Shown one piece after another: positions 52,737 to 60,440 of a stretch of DNA of 64,000 nucleotides (the stretch's first letter is position 1; each line of letters begins with the position of its first letter). Both the position numbers and the translations under genes were made by a program. The notes under the pieces are model-generated. The model ran no database searches. It saw only the letters and a program-made list of their open reading frames with translations, and had not been told where the DNA came from. The stretch comes from Halolactibacillus miurensis (GTDB lineage: Bacteria; Bacillota; Bacilli; Bacillales; Amphibacillaceae), in NCBI RefSeq assembly GCF_900116255.1, contig NZ_FPAI01000001.1:186001-250000 (forward strand), given 5' to 3'.

Positions 52737-53885
52737 CTATTCTTTCGTATATTTACATTGTCCGTCAATGTAAGTCGCTTGTAAATGAAGGTTATGATCA
52801 AGCACGATAAAGTCAGCAGCAGCCCCAGATTTGATGATTCCTGTGTCGTCTAAGCCTAATGACTTGGCAGGACTCGTGCTCGCCATTTTAATTGCTTCAT
52901 GAGGCGTTGCCACGCCCCAGTCAACAAGATTTTTAACCGCATCTTTTAACTCTAAAATGCTACCTGCCAAACTTCCGGATGGTATCGTTGCTTTTCCGTC
53001 TTTCACAATAACATCAAACTCACCAAGTTTATATTGGCCTTCTGGTTTTCCGCCGGCCATCATGCAGTCTGAAATCAACACGGTTTCATCAATACCCCGC
53101 GTTTTGATTAGCGTTTTAATCGCAGCTGGATGGACATGGTGACCATCGCCAATGACTTCAACAAAGGCATGCTCTGAATTAAGCGCCGCACCGACAACGC
53201 CAGGCTCCCGGTGGTGGAATCCACTCATGCCGTTAAATGTGTGAGTAAAGATAGAGGCGCCTGAGTTAATAGCGTCCATCGCTATGGAATAATCAGCATC
53301 GGTATGAGCAAGTGCGACTTTAATATGGTGTTTCTTAGCATATGAAATAAAGGCATGTGATCCAGTTCGTTCAGGTGCAATGGCAATTTTTTTGATCTGA
53401 TGATGAGATAGTTGTATCCACCGGTCCAAAATATCAGTGGAAGGATCCATAAAGTAATTGGGATTTTGCGCCCCTTTATGTTTTTCGGTAAAGAATGGTC
53501 CTTCGATGAAAAATCCTCTTGCTTTTGCTCCTGTTACTTCTTTCATATGTGGCCCAATTGTTTGAATAACGGCATCTAATTGGTCAATCGGTGCTGTTAA
53601 CGTAGTAGGTAAAAATGACGTAACACCGCACGAAAGAAGGTCTTCAGACATTTTTTTAAACCCAGCTAGATCATTATCCATAACGTCATAACCGTTATAG
53701 CCATGAATATGAGTATCAAATAAACCAGGTGCGATAGCGTAATCGCTGTAATCGATGACGTTATAGTGTGCATCTGGTTTGTCTTTAGTAAATGACACGA
53801 ATTTGCCGTTATCTATTAATAGATACCCGTCGTGAACGATTTGATTATGTAAGTAAACGGTGCCTGCTTTTATTGCGATAGACAT
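52737..53885 (-). CDS. nagA: N-acetylgalactosamine/glucosamine-6-phosphate deacetylase
   Basis: 382-residue amidohydrolase removing acetate from GlcNAc-6-P or GalNAc-6-P. Metal site and substrate motifs: GLFDTHIHGYNGYDVMD (about residues 52-68), FFIEGPFFTEKHKGAQNP (about 127-144), ALAHTDADY (His), FTHTFNGMSGFHHREPG and VLISDCMMAGG with catalytic Asp. RBS GGGGAG. It follows the PTS genes after a palindromic hairpin and is followed by lacC; with AgaS it makes the AgaA-AgaS steps of GalNAc breakdown, so AgaA may be the more fitting name. Confidence 0.92.
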   Translation of the reverse strand: MSIAIKAGTVYLHNQIVHDGYLLIDNGKFVSFTKDKPDAHYNVIDYSDYAIAPGLFDTHIHGYNGYDVMDNDLAGFKKMSEDLLSCGVTSFLPTTLTAPIDQLDAVIQTIGPHMKEVTGAKARGFFIEGPFFTEKHKGAQNPNYFMDPSTDILDRWIQLSHHQIKKIAIAPERTGSHAFISYAKKHHIKVALAHTDADYSIAMDAINSGASIFTHTFNGMSGFHHREPGVVGAALNSEHAFVEVIGDGHHVHPAAIKTLIKTRGIDETVLISDCMMAGGKPEGQYKLGEFDVIVKDGKATIPSGSLAGSILELKDAVKNLVDWGVATPHEAIKMASTSPAKSLGLDDTGIIKSGAAADFIVLDHNLHLQATYIDGQCKYTKE

Positions 53886-53910
53886 AATATTCTCCCCTTA
53901 TTGTTAATAA

Positions 53911-53936
53911 AGAAAGGGCATATATATGCCCTTTCT
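53911..53936 (-). terminator. palindromic hairpin between EIID and nagA
   Basis: Perfect 12-bp arms 53911-53922 (AGAAAGGGCATA) and 53925-53936 around TA, followed on the minus strand by TTTATT. Probably an attenuating terminator within the PTS-nagA-lacC operon. Confidence 0.65.
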
Positions 53937-53942
53937 GTCTCT

Positions 53943-54785
53943 TTACATTATACCTAATAAACTACCAGCTAAGCCAACCACGATGGTCATACCAATCAGT
54001 GCTAGAGGTGATTTTCCTTTCTTTAATAACCAGTAGCAAAAGACAGTATAAAGAAGTGGTAACAATCCTGGCATGATCGCATCAATGACTTCGCCTTGAA
54101 TGTCAACCGGGATCTCACCAGCTTGGATGGTCCAATCAAGTCTTAAATTGATGTAAGAAGCAACAAGGGCACCAACAACAGTAAGGCCAACAATTGAAGC
54201 CGCACGGGACACTTTCTTTGTCCCTTCTTTTAGCATGGATATAGCCTTTGTTCCCATACCATAACCATAATGCATTAAGAAGAATCTTAAGCCAAAGTGC
54301 ACAATGTTAAAGGCAATTAAGAATAAAAGTGGTCCAGCCACATTCCCCTCGGAGGAGAGCGAGGCGGCTATACCGCCGGTAATAGGTAGTAAAGTGAGCC
54401 AGAATAAGGCGTCACCTATCCCGCCAAGTGGCCCCATAAGAGCTACTTTGATACCGCGAATAGTTTCACGTTTTTCTTTATTTTCCTCCATCGCAAGGAT
54501 AACCCCTTGAATAAAGGTAATAAGGAAAGGGTGGGTATTAAAGAACTGCATGTGATCTTGAAGGGCGTTAGATAAATCTTTTTTATTCTTATGGATTTTC
54601 TTTAACCCAGGAATAATACTGTAAGTCCAACCGCCACCCTGCATCCGCTCATAGTTAAATGAACTTTGGAGTAGAAGGGAGCGCCAAACCATTTTATTCA
54701 AGTCTTTCTTATTCAATACTTTGTCATTAGAGGTGTCTTGAATATCGTTATTGATGAGTTCTTCATTTTCTTTATTATATTCCAT
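53943..54785 (-). CDS. mannose-family PTS EIID component
   Basis: 280-residue EIID subunit of a mannose/sorbose-type PTS (AgaE/ManZ-like). Recognised by NYERMQGGGWTYSIIPGLKKI, HMQFFNTHPFLITFIQGVILAMEE, GIKVALMGPLGGIGDALFWLTLLPI and C-terminal hydrophobic helices. ATG 54785 has AGGAGGA upstream and overlaps the EIIC end by 11 bp; a longer frame to 54833 has no RBS. With EIIA, EIIB and EIIC it imports and phosphorylates an amino sugar, here probably GalNAc. Confidence 0.92.
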   Translation of the reverse strand: MEYNKENEELINNDIQDTSNDKVLNKKDLNKMVWRSLLLQSSFNYERMQGGGWTYSIIPGLKKIHKNKKDLSNALQDHMQFFNTHPFLITFIQGVILAMEENKEKRETIRGIKVALMGPLGGIGDALFWLTLLPITGGIAASLSSEGNVAGPLLFLIAFNIVHFGLRFFLMHYGYGMGTKAISMLKEGTKKVSRAASIVGLTVVGALVASYINLRLDWTIQAGEIPVDIQGEVIDAIMPGLLPLLYTVFCYWLLKKGKSPLALIGMTIVVGLAGSLLGIM

Positions 54786-55566
54786 CGCTATAATCCTCCT
54801 CATCATCGATTGATACATTAGAGTGACCAGCAACTTTTAACTTGGTGTTATTCTGGTTAAAGTAGTCATAAGCAGCAATCGCCACACCAACAATCGCAAT
54901 AGCTAAAATAGGTAAGTTACCATAAGCAACAGCAACAAAACCAATGGCGAAGAATGGGGCATACACCCACTTAAACATAATGTTCAATAACATCGCAAAA
55001 CCAATAGCTGGCATAATGCCCCCAGCAACAGATAAGCCATTAATTAACCACTCAGGTAACATATTCACAATGTTTGCTGCTTGTTCTGCCCCGAAAAAGA
55101 TTGGTAAAAAGGCAATAATGAAGAAGAAAGCAAATAGTAAGATAGGTTGAAGATAGTTCAATCGATCAATACCGTCGGTATTGGCTTGTTTTGCGTGTTC
55201 ATCCATTTTGTGCATTAATGGAGAAAAACCTGTAAAAATTAATGTAATAATTGCTTGTGCTGCTACGGCGAACGGCACGGCTACACCAACGGCAACCGCT
55301 GGGTCTTGATTTGTGAGTATCGCAAAGGCAGTACCAATGACCCCACCGATAACAACGTTAGGTGGTTGGGCACCAGCGAGTGGTACCATACCGGCCCATA
55401 CAAGTTCTAGAGTGGCCCCTGCCATTAAACCAAGTTTTAAATCGCCTAAGATTAGACCAATAATTGCTCCTGTTACGATTGGTCTATGTATGTGGGTGAG
55501 ACCATTAAACTGATCAATACCGGCTATACCAGCCCATAGACCAATTAACAACGCTTCCATTAACAT
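54775..55566 (-). CDS. mannose-family PTS EIIC component
   Basis: 263-residue membrane subunit (AgaW/ManY-like). Signature: GLWAGIAGIDQFNGLTHIHRPIVTGAIIGLILGDLKLGLMAGATLELVWAGMVPLAGAQPPNVVIGGVIGTA, the typical EIIC start, followed by several helices and a hydrophilic acidic tail (SNVSIDDEEDYSDGI). ATG 55566 follows GAGGAGGA by about 8 nt. Forms the sugar channel with EIID. Confidence 0.93.
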   Translation of the reverse strand: MLMEALLIGLWAGIAGIDQFNGLTHIHRPIVTGAIIGLILGDLKLGLMAGATLELVWAGMVPLAGAQPPNVVIGGVIGTAFAILTNQDPAVAVGVAVPFAVAAQAIITLIFTGFSPLMHKMDEHAKQANTDGIDRLNYLQPILLFAFFFIIAFLPIFFGAEQAANIVNMLPEWLINGLSVAGGIMPAIGFAMLLNIMFKWVYAPFFAIGFVAVAYGNLPILAIAIVGVAIAAYDYFNQNNTKLKVAGHSNVSIDDEEDYSDGI

Positions 55567-55588
55567 AATTGTTCATCCTCCTCTACGG

Positions 55589-56068
55589 TTATAGTTTAGA
55601 CATGAGATTAAAGCCTTTATCGCTTGGAACGCCTTTAACTTCTAATTCAATTCCTAAACGATCGAGTTCTTTAAACGTTTTAATATCGTCTTCATCGACA
55701 GAGACTGTTGATGAAATTTGTTTCTTACCTTCTGAGAAGTGCAAATTACCCACATTGATCTTCTTGATTGGGACACCTCCTTCAACGAGTTTAAGTGCAT
55801 CTTGAGCTGTTCTTACAACAAGAAGAATTTTTTGTCGTGGAGCAGCTTTGTGGATAATGCGGATGACTTTATCTAAAGTAAAAAATCTACTCTCAGCTGA
55901 TTCTGGTAAGACCATTTCCATAAGATTTTGTTGAACCTCATCTTCTGACACTTCATCATTAGCAACAATGACTAAGTTTGCTCCTAATGTATTTGTCCAA
56001 GTCATACCAACTTGTCCGTGTACTAATCGATTATCGATTCGCATTAATAAAATATTGGGTGTACTCAT
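55589..56068 (-). CDS. mannose-family PTS EIIB component
   Basis: 159-residue cytoplasmic EIIB of the sorbose/AgaB type. The phosphorylated histidine is His17 in RIDNRLVHGQVGMTW, the family's canonical context. Further blocks IVANDEVSEDEVQQNLMEMVLP and GVPIKKINVGNLHFSEGKKQI are typical. Transfers phosphate from EIIA to the incoming sugar. RBS AAGGAGG. Confidence 0.94.
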   Translation of the reverse strand: MSTPNILLMRIDNRLVHGQVGMTWTNTLGANLVIVANDEVSEDEVQQNLMEMVLPESAESRFFTLDKVIRIIHKAAPRQKILLVVRTAQDALKLVEGGVPIKKINVGNLHFSEGKKQISSTVSVDEDDIKTFKELDRLGIELEVKGVPSDKGFNLMSKL

Positions 56069-56109
56069 AATGATTATGCCTCCTTGTTTAGTTGTGTGTA
56101 AGTTAAACG

Positions 56110-56535
56110 TTAGATACCATCATCGCTAGCGGTGACTTTTTGGGTTGATTTCTGTTGATAATACATAACATTATCCTGACCAGTGTTTATAAGCGATGTC
56201 AGTAAAACACCAATCGGTTGTTGGTCCATCATGCTCGCTTCGACCAGCATCGGTAGATTTGTACCAGATACTACTTCGATTGTTCGATCTGTTAATGTTG
56301 TTTTAATTAAGACGGATTGATTAAATGGGGTACCACCTGGTAAATCTGTGAAAATTAAAACATCATCGTTGGTTTCTTGAATTTTAGCTTGTAGTTCTTG
56401 ATTTAACGCTTCTGCCCCCATGGATTCTAAAAAATCTACCGCAGTAAATTTTTCATCGAGTCCAGTAATTAATTTAACGGAGGATAATAAGCCACTCGAG
56501 AAATTCGCGTGTCCTGTCACGATTAATTGAGCCAA
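56110..56535 (-). CDS. mannose-family PTS EIIA component
   Basis: 141-residue EIIA (AgaF/ManX-N-like). Phosphoacceptor His9 in IVTGHANFSSGL; FTDLPGGTPFNQSVLI is the second hallmark. The start is most likely TTG 56535 (MAQLIVTGH), with AAAGGA 9 nt upstream; a TTG at 56553 would place the site inside the coding region. First gene of the PTS-nagA-lacC operon, preceded by two GntR operators and a cre site. Confidence 0.9.
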   Translation of the reverse strand: MAQLIVTGHANFSSGLLSSVKLITGLDEKFTAVDFLESMGAEALNQELQAKIQETNDDVLIFTDLPGGTPFNQSVLIKTTLTDRTIEVVSGTNLPMLVEASMMDQQPIGVLLTSLINTGQDNVMYYQQKSTQKVTASDDGI

Positions 56536-56551
56536 AAAAACACTTCCTTTC

Positions 56552-56620
56552 AACTGGTTATAACAAGTTAATATTAGTGTAAGCGCTTAAAGTGAAAATG
56601 TCAACTGGTTATAACAAGTT
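56552..56620 (-). promoter_or_regulatory. PTS operon control region: two GntR operators and a cre site
   Basis: Two exact copies of AACTGGTTATAACAAGTT, an imperfect 18-bp palindrome, at 56552-56569 and 56603-56620 (51 bp apart). Between them TGTAAGCGCTTAAA (56579-56592) matches the cre consensus TGWAANCGNTNWCA with one mismatch. The region lies directly before EIIA. It suggests induction by an amino sugar via GntR plus CcpA repression. Confidence 0.8.
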
Positions 56621-56717
56621 TATTATTATTTTTTTGGATTATGCCTTTCACTTTACAATTCAAGAAAATATTTTAGGGGAAGGAGGAAAGTGTATTATTA
56701 AAGGTCCTTTGACATAA

Positions 56718-56760
56718 AAATACACTGTCGAACTGATCAATTCAGTTCAACAGTGTATTT
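56718..56760 (-). terminator. terminator overlapping the end of gntR
   Basis: Nineteen-bp arms 56718-56736 and 56742-56760 with one mismatch; minus-strand tail TTTTTATG. The gntR stop codon lies in the loop, so the last codons (KYTVELN) form one arm. Confidence 0.85.
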
Positions 56761-57456
56761 AAATTTATTCCCGCTAATAATACTCACAGTATATTCAATC
56801 AATGTTGCGTTATCATAGGCCAATCGTTCTAACAACATAGCTGGCGAGCCGATTTCTGCGTGTAAGTTTTCAGCTTCTTCGCTCCTAAGACTTGTAACAG
56901 AAAACTGTTCAGTCGCTTGTGATACGCCCATGTTATAGTCATCCATAAAAACTGAATACATCGGTCGTTCTTCTAGTGCTTGTTTAGTTAAGTTCGGAAA
57001 TAAATGTGTCGGTAGATAGGATGTCTCACAAATAAACGGCACATTATCTGCTAGACGCAAACGTTTCACACGATAGACTTCCTGGTCGACATCAAGATGC
57101 ATCTTGAGTGACAACCGTTGATCGATAGGAACAATATCAAATGAGAGGACCTTCGTTTGCGGGACTTTACCGAGCTTTTTCATCTCCTCTGTAAAGCTAT
57201 ACACTTTCACTAACTTTTGTTTGTAACTTTTCGGAGCGACAAAGGTACCTTTACCATGAAGCTTATAAATGTATTCTTCTTGTTCTAATTCTTGAAGAGC
57301 ATTTCGGACAGTGATGCGACTTAGGTTGTAAATATCGCAAAGTTCTCGTTCAGATGGGAGCTTTTCATTTTCACTATAGTCCCCTTGCTCAATTTTTTTA
57401 ATGATATCTTCCATCAGTTGTAAGTAAAGAGGGAGTTTATTTTTTTTATTCACCAT
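56737..57456 (-). CDS. GntR/HutC-family (UTRA) regulator of amino-sugar genes
   Basis: 239-residue repressor: winged helix at about residues 8-75 (LPLYLQLMEDIIKKIEQGDYSENEKLPSERELCDIYNLSRITVRNALQELEQEEYIYKLHGKGTFV) and a UTRA ligand domain at about 95-235 (like NagR/YvoA, AgaR2). UTRA domains of this group bind hexosamine phosphates. The repeated AACTGGTTATAAC palindromes before the agaS and PTS operons are its likely sites. ATG 57456; upstream RBS ATAAGG is modest, suggesting low expression. It has its own terminator. Confidence 0.9.
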   Translation of the reverse strand: MVNKKNKLPLYLQLMEDIIKKIEQGDYSENEKLPSERELCDIYNLSRITVRNALQELEQEEYIYKLHGKGTFVAPKSYKQKLVKVYSFTEEMKKLGKVPQTKVLSFDIVPIDQRLSLKMHLDVDQEVYRVKRLRLADNVPFICETSYLPTHLFPNLTKQALEERPMYSVFMDDYNMGVSQATEQFSVTSLRSEEAENLHAEIGSPAMLLERLAYDNATLIEYTVSIISGNKFKYTVELN

Positions 57457-57561
57457 GTTATCACAGCCTTATCTATGTTAGTAAGTACTTAGAGCTAGAA
57501 TAACATGTTTAAAATTTTAAAGCTATTAGAATGTGGAAAACATCACCTAAACCAGTCGTTT

Positions 57562-57614
57562 TTATTGAAAATCAATAATAATTTATTGAAAAACAATAAA
57601 TATTAGATTAAAAT
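57562..57614 (+). promoter_or_regulatory. promoter with twin palindromic operator before DUF2975 gene
   Basis: TTGAAA (57586-57591), 17 bp, TAAAAT (57609-57614). Two inverted repeats TTATTG-N5-CAATAA at 57562-57578 and 57583-57599 are 21 bp apart (two helical turns); the second covers the -35. Likely sites for the HTH protein encoded in the same operon. Confidence 0.65.
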
Positions 57615-57646
57615 AGAAAGGAAATAATGATGAGAAGAGGGATCAT

Positions 57647-58120
57647 ATGACATATTCGACACGATTGTTGAAGCTTGCTTTAATCGTAATTGGGTCACCC
57701 ATCGTTATCTTTGCCGGCTATTTAATTTATAGCCTTATTGCGCAACCATTTAACACAAGTTATGATCAGCTGATGTACCCAATTGTGATAGGGATGCTGT
57801 TGACAGCTGTCCCATTTTTCTATGCGCTAAGGAGGGCGTATGACTTGTTGAAATTTATTGACCGCCAACAAGCATTCACACCAGTCGCGGTGACGGCTTT
57901 AAAACAAATCAAGCAGGCGGCCATTGCTATTGCGGTGATATATACCATCATTTGGCCCTTTGTTTATGGGATTGCTGAAATAGATGATGCACCAGGACTC
58001 GTATTGGTTGGTGGGTTACCTATCTTTTTTTCAATGGTTATAGCCATCTTTGCCGCTTTACTTCAAAAGTTATTAAAACAAGCGATTGAAATCAAGCAAG
58101 AGAACGATTTAACGATTTGA
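57647..58120 (+). CDS. DUF2975-family membrane protein
   Basis: 157-residue protein with four membrane helices (about 8-28, 43-63, 83-103 and 118-140), of DUF2975 type; LLKFIDRQQAFTPVAVTALKQIKQAA between helices 2 and 3 is the conserved cytoplasmic loop. GAAGAGGGA precedes the ATG. The next gene, 9 bp on, encodes a small HTH protein; this pair is widespread in Firmicutes (YoaS/YozG in B. subtilis). Function unknown; the membrane protein may control the regulator. Confidence 0.85.
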   Translation: MTYSTRLLKLALIVIGSPIVIFAGYLIYSLIAQPFNTSYDQLMYPIVIGMLLTAVPFFYALRRAYDLLKFIDRQQAFTPVAVTALKQIKQAAIAIAVIYTIIWPFVYGIAEIDDAPGLVLVGGLPIFFSMVIAIFAALLQKLLKQAIEIKQENDLTI

Positions 58121-58129
58121 GGTGTCGTC

Positions 58130-58345
58130 ATGATAAAAATTCATTTAGATATTTTACTCGCTAAGCGCAAGATGAGTGTGACAGAGTTAGCTGAGCGTGT
58201 AGGCATTACGATGGCGAATGTATCGATATTAAAAAATGGTAAAGCAAAAGCGATTCGCTTTTCAACTCTAGAGGCCATTTGTGAAGCTCTTCAGTGCCAA
58301 CCGGGTGATATTATTGAGTATGTGAGAGATGAACCATTGGATTAA
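58130..58345 (+). CDS. small XRE/Cro-CI regulator (YozG-like)
   Basis: 71-residue helix-turn-helix protein: LLAKRKMSVTELAERVGITMANVSILKNGKAKAIRFSTLEAICEALQCQPGDIIEY. Almost the whole protein is the DNA-binding fold. GGTGTCGTC is a weak RBS, and translation may be coupled to the DUF2975 gene 9 bp upstream. Likely autoregulates through the twin palindromes at 57562-57599. Confidence 0.9.
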   Translation: MIKIHLDILLAKRKMSVTELAERVGITMANVSILKNGKAKAIRFSTLEAICEALQCQPGDIIEYVRDEPLD

Positions 58346-58369
58346 CGGATTACAAATGGGGGACGTGTC

Positions 58370-58849
58370 ATGTTACAGACTACGAATATAAAAGCAGTGA
58401 CGAACGAGAAAAATCACTTACGATATGATCTTGGACGCACGATGTTCATTGGGGCAATCTATGCCTTGTTTGGGTTTTTAATCACGGAATTGATTGTCAA
58501 TACCTTACGAATCAGTCGCTTAACAGGCATAAACCTTGAAACGGTCAATGCCGTTAGTATCGTGCTGACAATCCTGCTTTTTATCGGTTTGATTGTGTTT
58601 GCGCTTACTGTTGCAGTGAAACTAGTATCAGGTCATGTTATCGATTTACTTATCATCGTCTTTGCGGTGGTATTTCTCCTCTTTAGTGTAGGGTTATTTG
58701 CATGGCTATTTCCCATGCTCAACCAAGCAGATGACCCAGGACCTGGTGCAGGGATTCTTCTATTGTTCTTTATAATCAGTTATCTGATGATTGTCTTTCT
58801 TAGCACCATTAGTGGTTTTGTCTACCATCACAATCGAAAGCGCAAGTAA
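58370..58849 (+). CDS. four-helix membrane protein, unrecognised
   Basis: 159 residues; helices at about 25-47, 64-86, 94-118 and 126-150, hydrophilic N-terminus of about 20 residues and basic C-terminus YHHNRKRK. No family recognised. GGGGGACGTG is the likely RBS. It lies 24 bp after the HTH gene, so it is probably the third gene of the DUF2975-HTH unit and under the same control. Confidence 0.75.
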   Translation: MLQTTNIKAVTNEKNHLRYDLGRTMFIGAIYALFGFLITELIVNTLRISRLTGINLETVNAVSIVLTILLFIGLIVFALTVAVKLVSGHVIDLLIIVFAVVFLLFSVGLFAWLFPMLNQADDPGPGAGILLLFFIISYLMIVFLSTISGFVYHHNRKRK

Positions 58850-58926
58850 AGACACACGTTTTACTTGCGAAAGTAACGAAAGCGCTTTAGTATTGACCTT
58901 AACTAGAATAGAGGAGTGAGATTAGT

Positions 58927-59862
58927 ATGGATAGACAACGATTGGGTCAGACAAGTTTTCATGTGTCACGTGTAGGATTTGGTGCTTGGCAACTCGGTAA
59001 CTTAAAAGACTGGGGAGAAATGGATGACAAAACAGCGGTTAAGCTTGTGCATGAAGCGATCGACTTAGGGTGTAATTTTTTTGATACCGCGCCTAATTAC
59101 GGTTTAGGTAAGAGTGAGACGATTTTAGGCGAAGCGTTTAAAGGTAGACGAGAAGAGGTTGTGATTAATAGTAAATGTGGGCACCACATTGATGATGTTC
59201 AGAGCTTTGATCGAAAACGTTTAGTTGAATCTGTTGATGGTAGTTTAAAACGACTCCAAACGAACTATTTAGATTCATTATTGCTTCACAACCCACCATT
59301 TGACGCACTCTCACAAACAAGTGAAGCATATGGTGTACTAGAAGACTTAAAACGACAAGGAAAGATTAAAGCCTATGGTGCTTCTGTTGATACAGGTAAA
59401 GAAGTTGATCAAATTATTACTGAAACTAATAGTGACGTGATTGAGGTTATGTTTAATATCTTCCATCAAGAACCACTTGAAGCAATCAAGCGCGCAAACG
59501 ATAAAGGCGTTGGTGTGATTGCCAAAGTGCCCCTTGATTCCGGATGGTTATCAGGTAAATATGGTGCAAGTAGTACTTTTACTGGTATTCGCAGTCGTTG
59601 GAGCGAAGCGGAAATTAGAGAACGCAGTGAATTTGTTCAAGACGTGCGAAAAATCATTGGCGACAATCAATCGATGGCAAGCGTCGCACTTCAATATATT
59701 TTATCATTTGACGCATTCTCATCCGTCATTCCAGGTGCCAGAAATAGCGAACAGTTAAGACAAAACATGTCCGCTACTCATAAGCCACTAAACGGAAGAA
59801 TAAAACAACAATTACATGATTTATACGAGACAAAAGTGAAGCAGCTAAATCTTAACTGGTAA
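58927..59862 (+). CDS. aldo/keto reductase
   Basis: 311-residue NADPH-dependent reductase with a TIM barrel. Catalytic tetrad: Asp in NFFDTAPNYG, Tyr in the same segment, Lys in VINSKCGHH and His in SLLLHNPPF. C-terminal IPGARNSEQLRQN is the cofactor motif. RBS GAGGAGTG. Belongs to the YvaA/IolS-like group; substrate unknown. Upstream of it is a weak cre-like sequence (58879-58892), which I do not count. Confidence 0.9.
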   Translation: MDRQRLGQTSFHVSRVGFGAWQLGNLKDWGEMDDKTAVKLVHEAIDLGCNFFDTAPNYGLGKSETILGEAFKGRREEVVINSKCGHHIDDVQSFDRKRLVESVDGSLKRLQTNYLDSLLLHNPPFDALSQTSEAYGVLEDLKRQGKIKAYGASVDTGKEVDQIITETNSDVIEVMFNIFHQEPLEAIKRANDKGVGVIAKVPLDSGWLSGKYGASSTFTGIRSRWSEAEIRERSEFVQDVRKIIGDNQSMASVALQYILSFDAFSSVIPGARNSEQLRQNMSATHKPLNGRIKQQLHDLYETKVKQLNLNW

Positions 59863-59868
59863 ATTAAT

Positions 59869-59900
59869 AAGCCATCTAACCATTCGTTAGGTGGCTTTTA
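59869..59900. terminator. terminator between aldo/keto reductase and small membrane gene
   Basis: Arms 59869-59880 (AAGCCATCTAAC) and 59886-59897 with one G-U pair and 5-nt loop, then TT and an A-rich run; usable from both sides. Confidence 0.75.
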
Positions 59901-59927
59901 AAAAATAAAAGAAAAAAATATTTACAT

Positions 59928-60272
59928 TCATGTTAGAACGACACGTTCCACAAAATCAATGACGACAATGATTAAAATAACGGTTTTTACTACGTTATGA
60001 AGCTGTGTTGTGATGGTTGGATTCACATCAAAGCCAAACCGTCTAAACAAATAGTGAAAGAAATCTTCATTCTTTCGCGCATAGCCATGATTTTGTTGAA
60101 GTGTGGTGAGGATGCAACCATTGTGTAATCTTTCATGGGTATAGTGACCGATAATAAGTAGTAGGCCGATATAGTATGGAAAAACAATCGCTACATAGAA
60201 TGAAAAAACAATAAAAGCAACGTGCACAACTAGAATTGAGAAATCAAAGGACTTCTTTGATGGCTCTGACAT
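59928..60272 (-). CDS. small membrane protein, unrecognised
   Basis: 114 residues. A long hydrophobic stretch at about 11-40 (FSILVVHVAFIVFSFYVAIVFPYYIGLLLIIG) probably makes two helices; then GHYTHERLHNGCILTTLQQNHGYARKNEDFFHYLFRRFGF, His-rich and reminiscent of a metal- or heme-binding segment, and a last helix at about 88-110. ATG 60272 has AAGGAG 8 nt upstream; the GTG at 60281 overlaps it. No family named with confidence. Confidence 0.7.
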   Translation of the reverse strand: MSEPSKKSFDFSILVVHVAFIVFSFYVAIVFPYYIGLLLIIGHYTHERLHNGCILTTLQQNHGYARKNEDFFHYLFRRFGFDVNPTITTQLHNVVKTVILIIVVIDFVERVVLT

Positions 60273-60440
60273 GATGTTCACTCCTTTGAAAAAGTATTAT
60301 AGTCTTTCTTACCCTAAGAAACAAAGCGGTAAACTGTTGCTATAAGAATAGTTGGGATGTAATTAGTTATTATATCGGTCAGTAATAAATAGACAGAATA
60401 AATCAATATTAATATTATTTAATAATAGCGCTTTCCTTTT

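Noticed and set aside
58879-58892. cre-like sequence CGAAAGCGCTTTAG before the aldo/keto reductase
   Set aside because: Three mismatches to the consensus, including both outer positions.
60423-60436. cre-like sequence TAATAGCGCTTTCC before the dCache chemoreceptor
   Set aside because: Two to three mismatches; the adjacent sigma-D-like element explains the promoter better.
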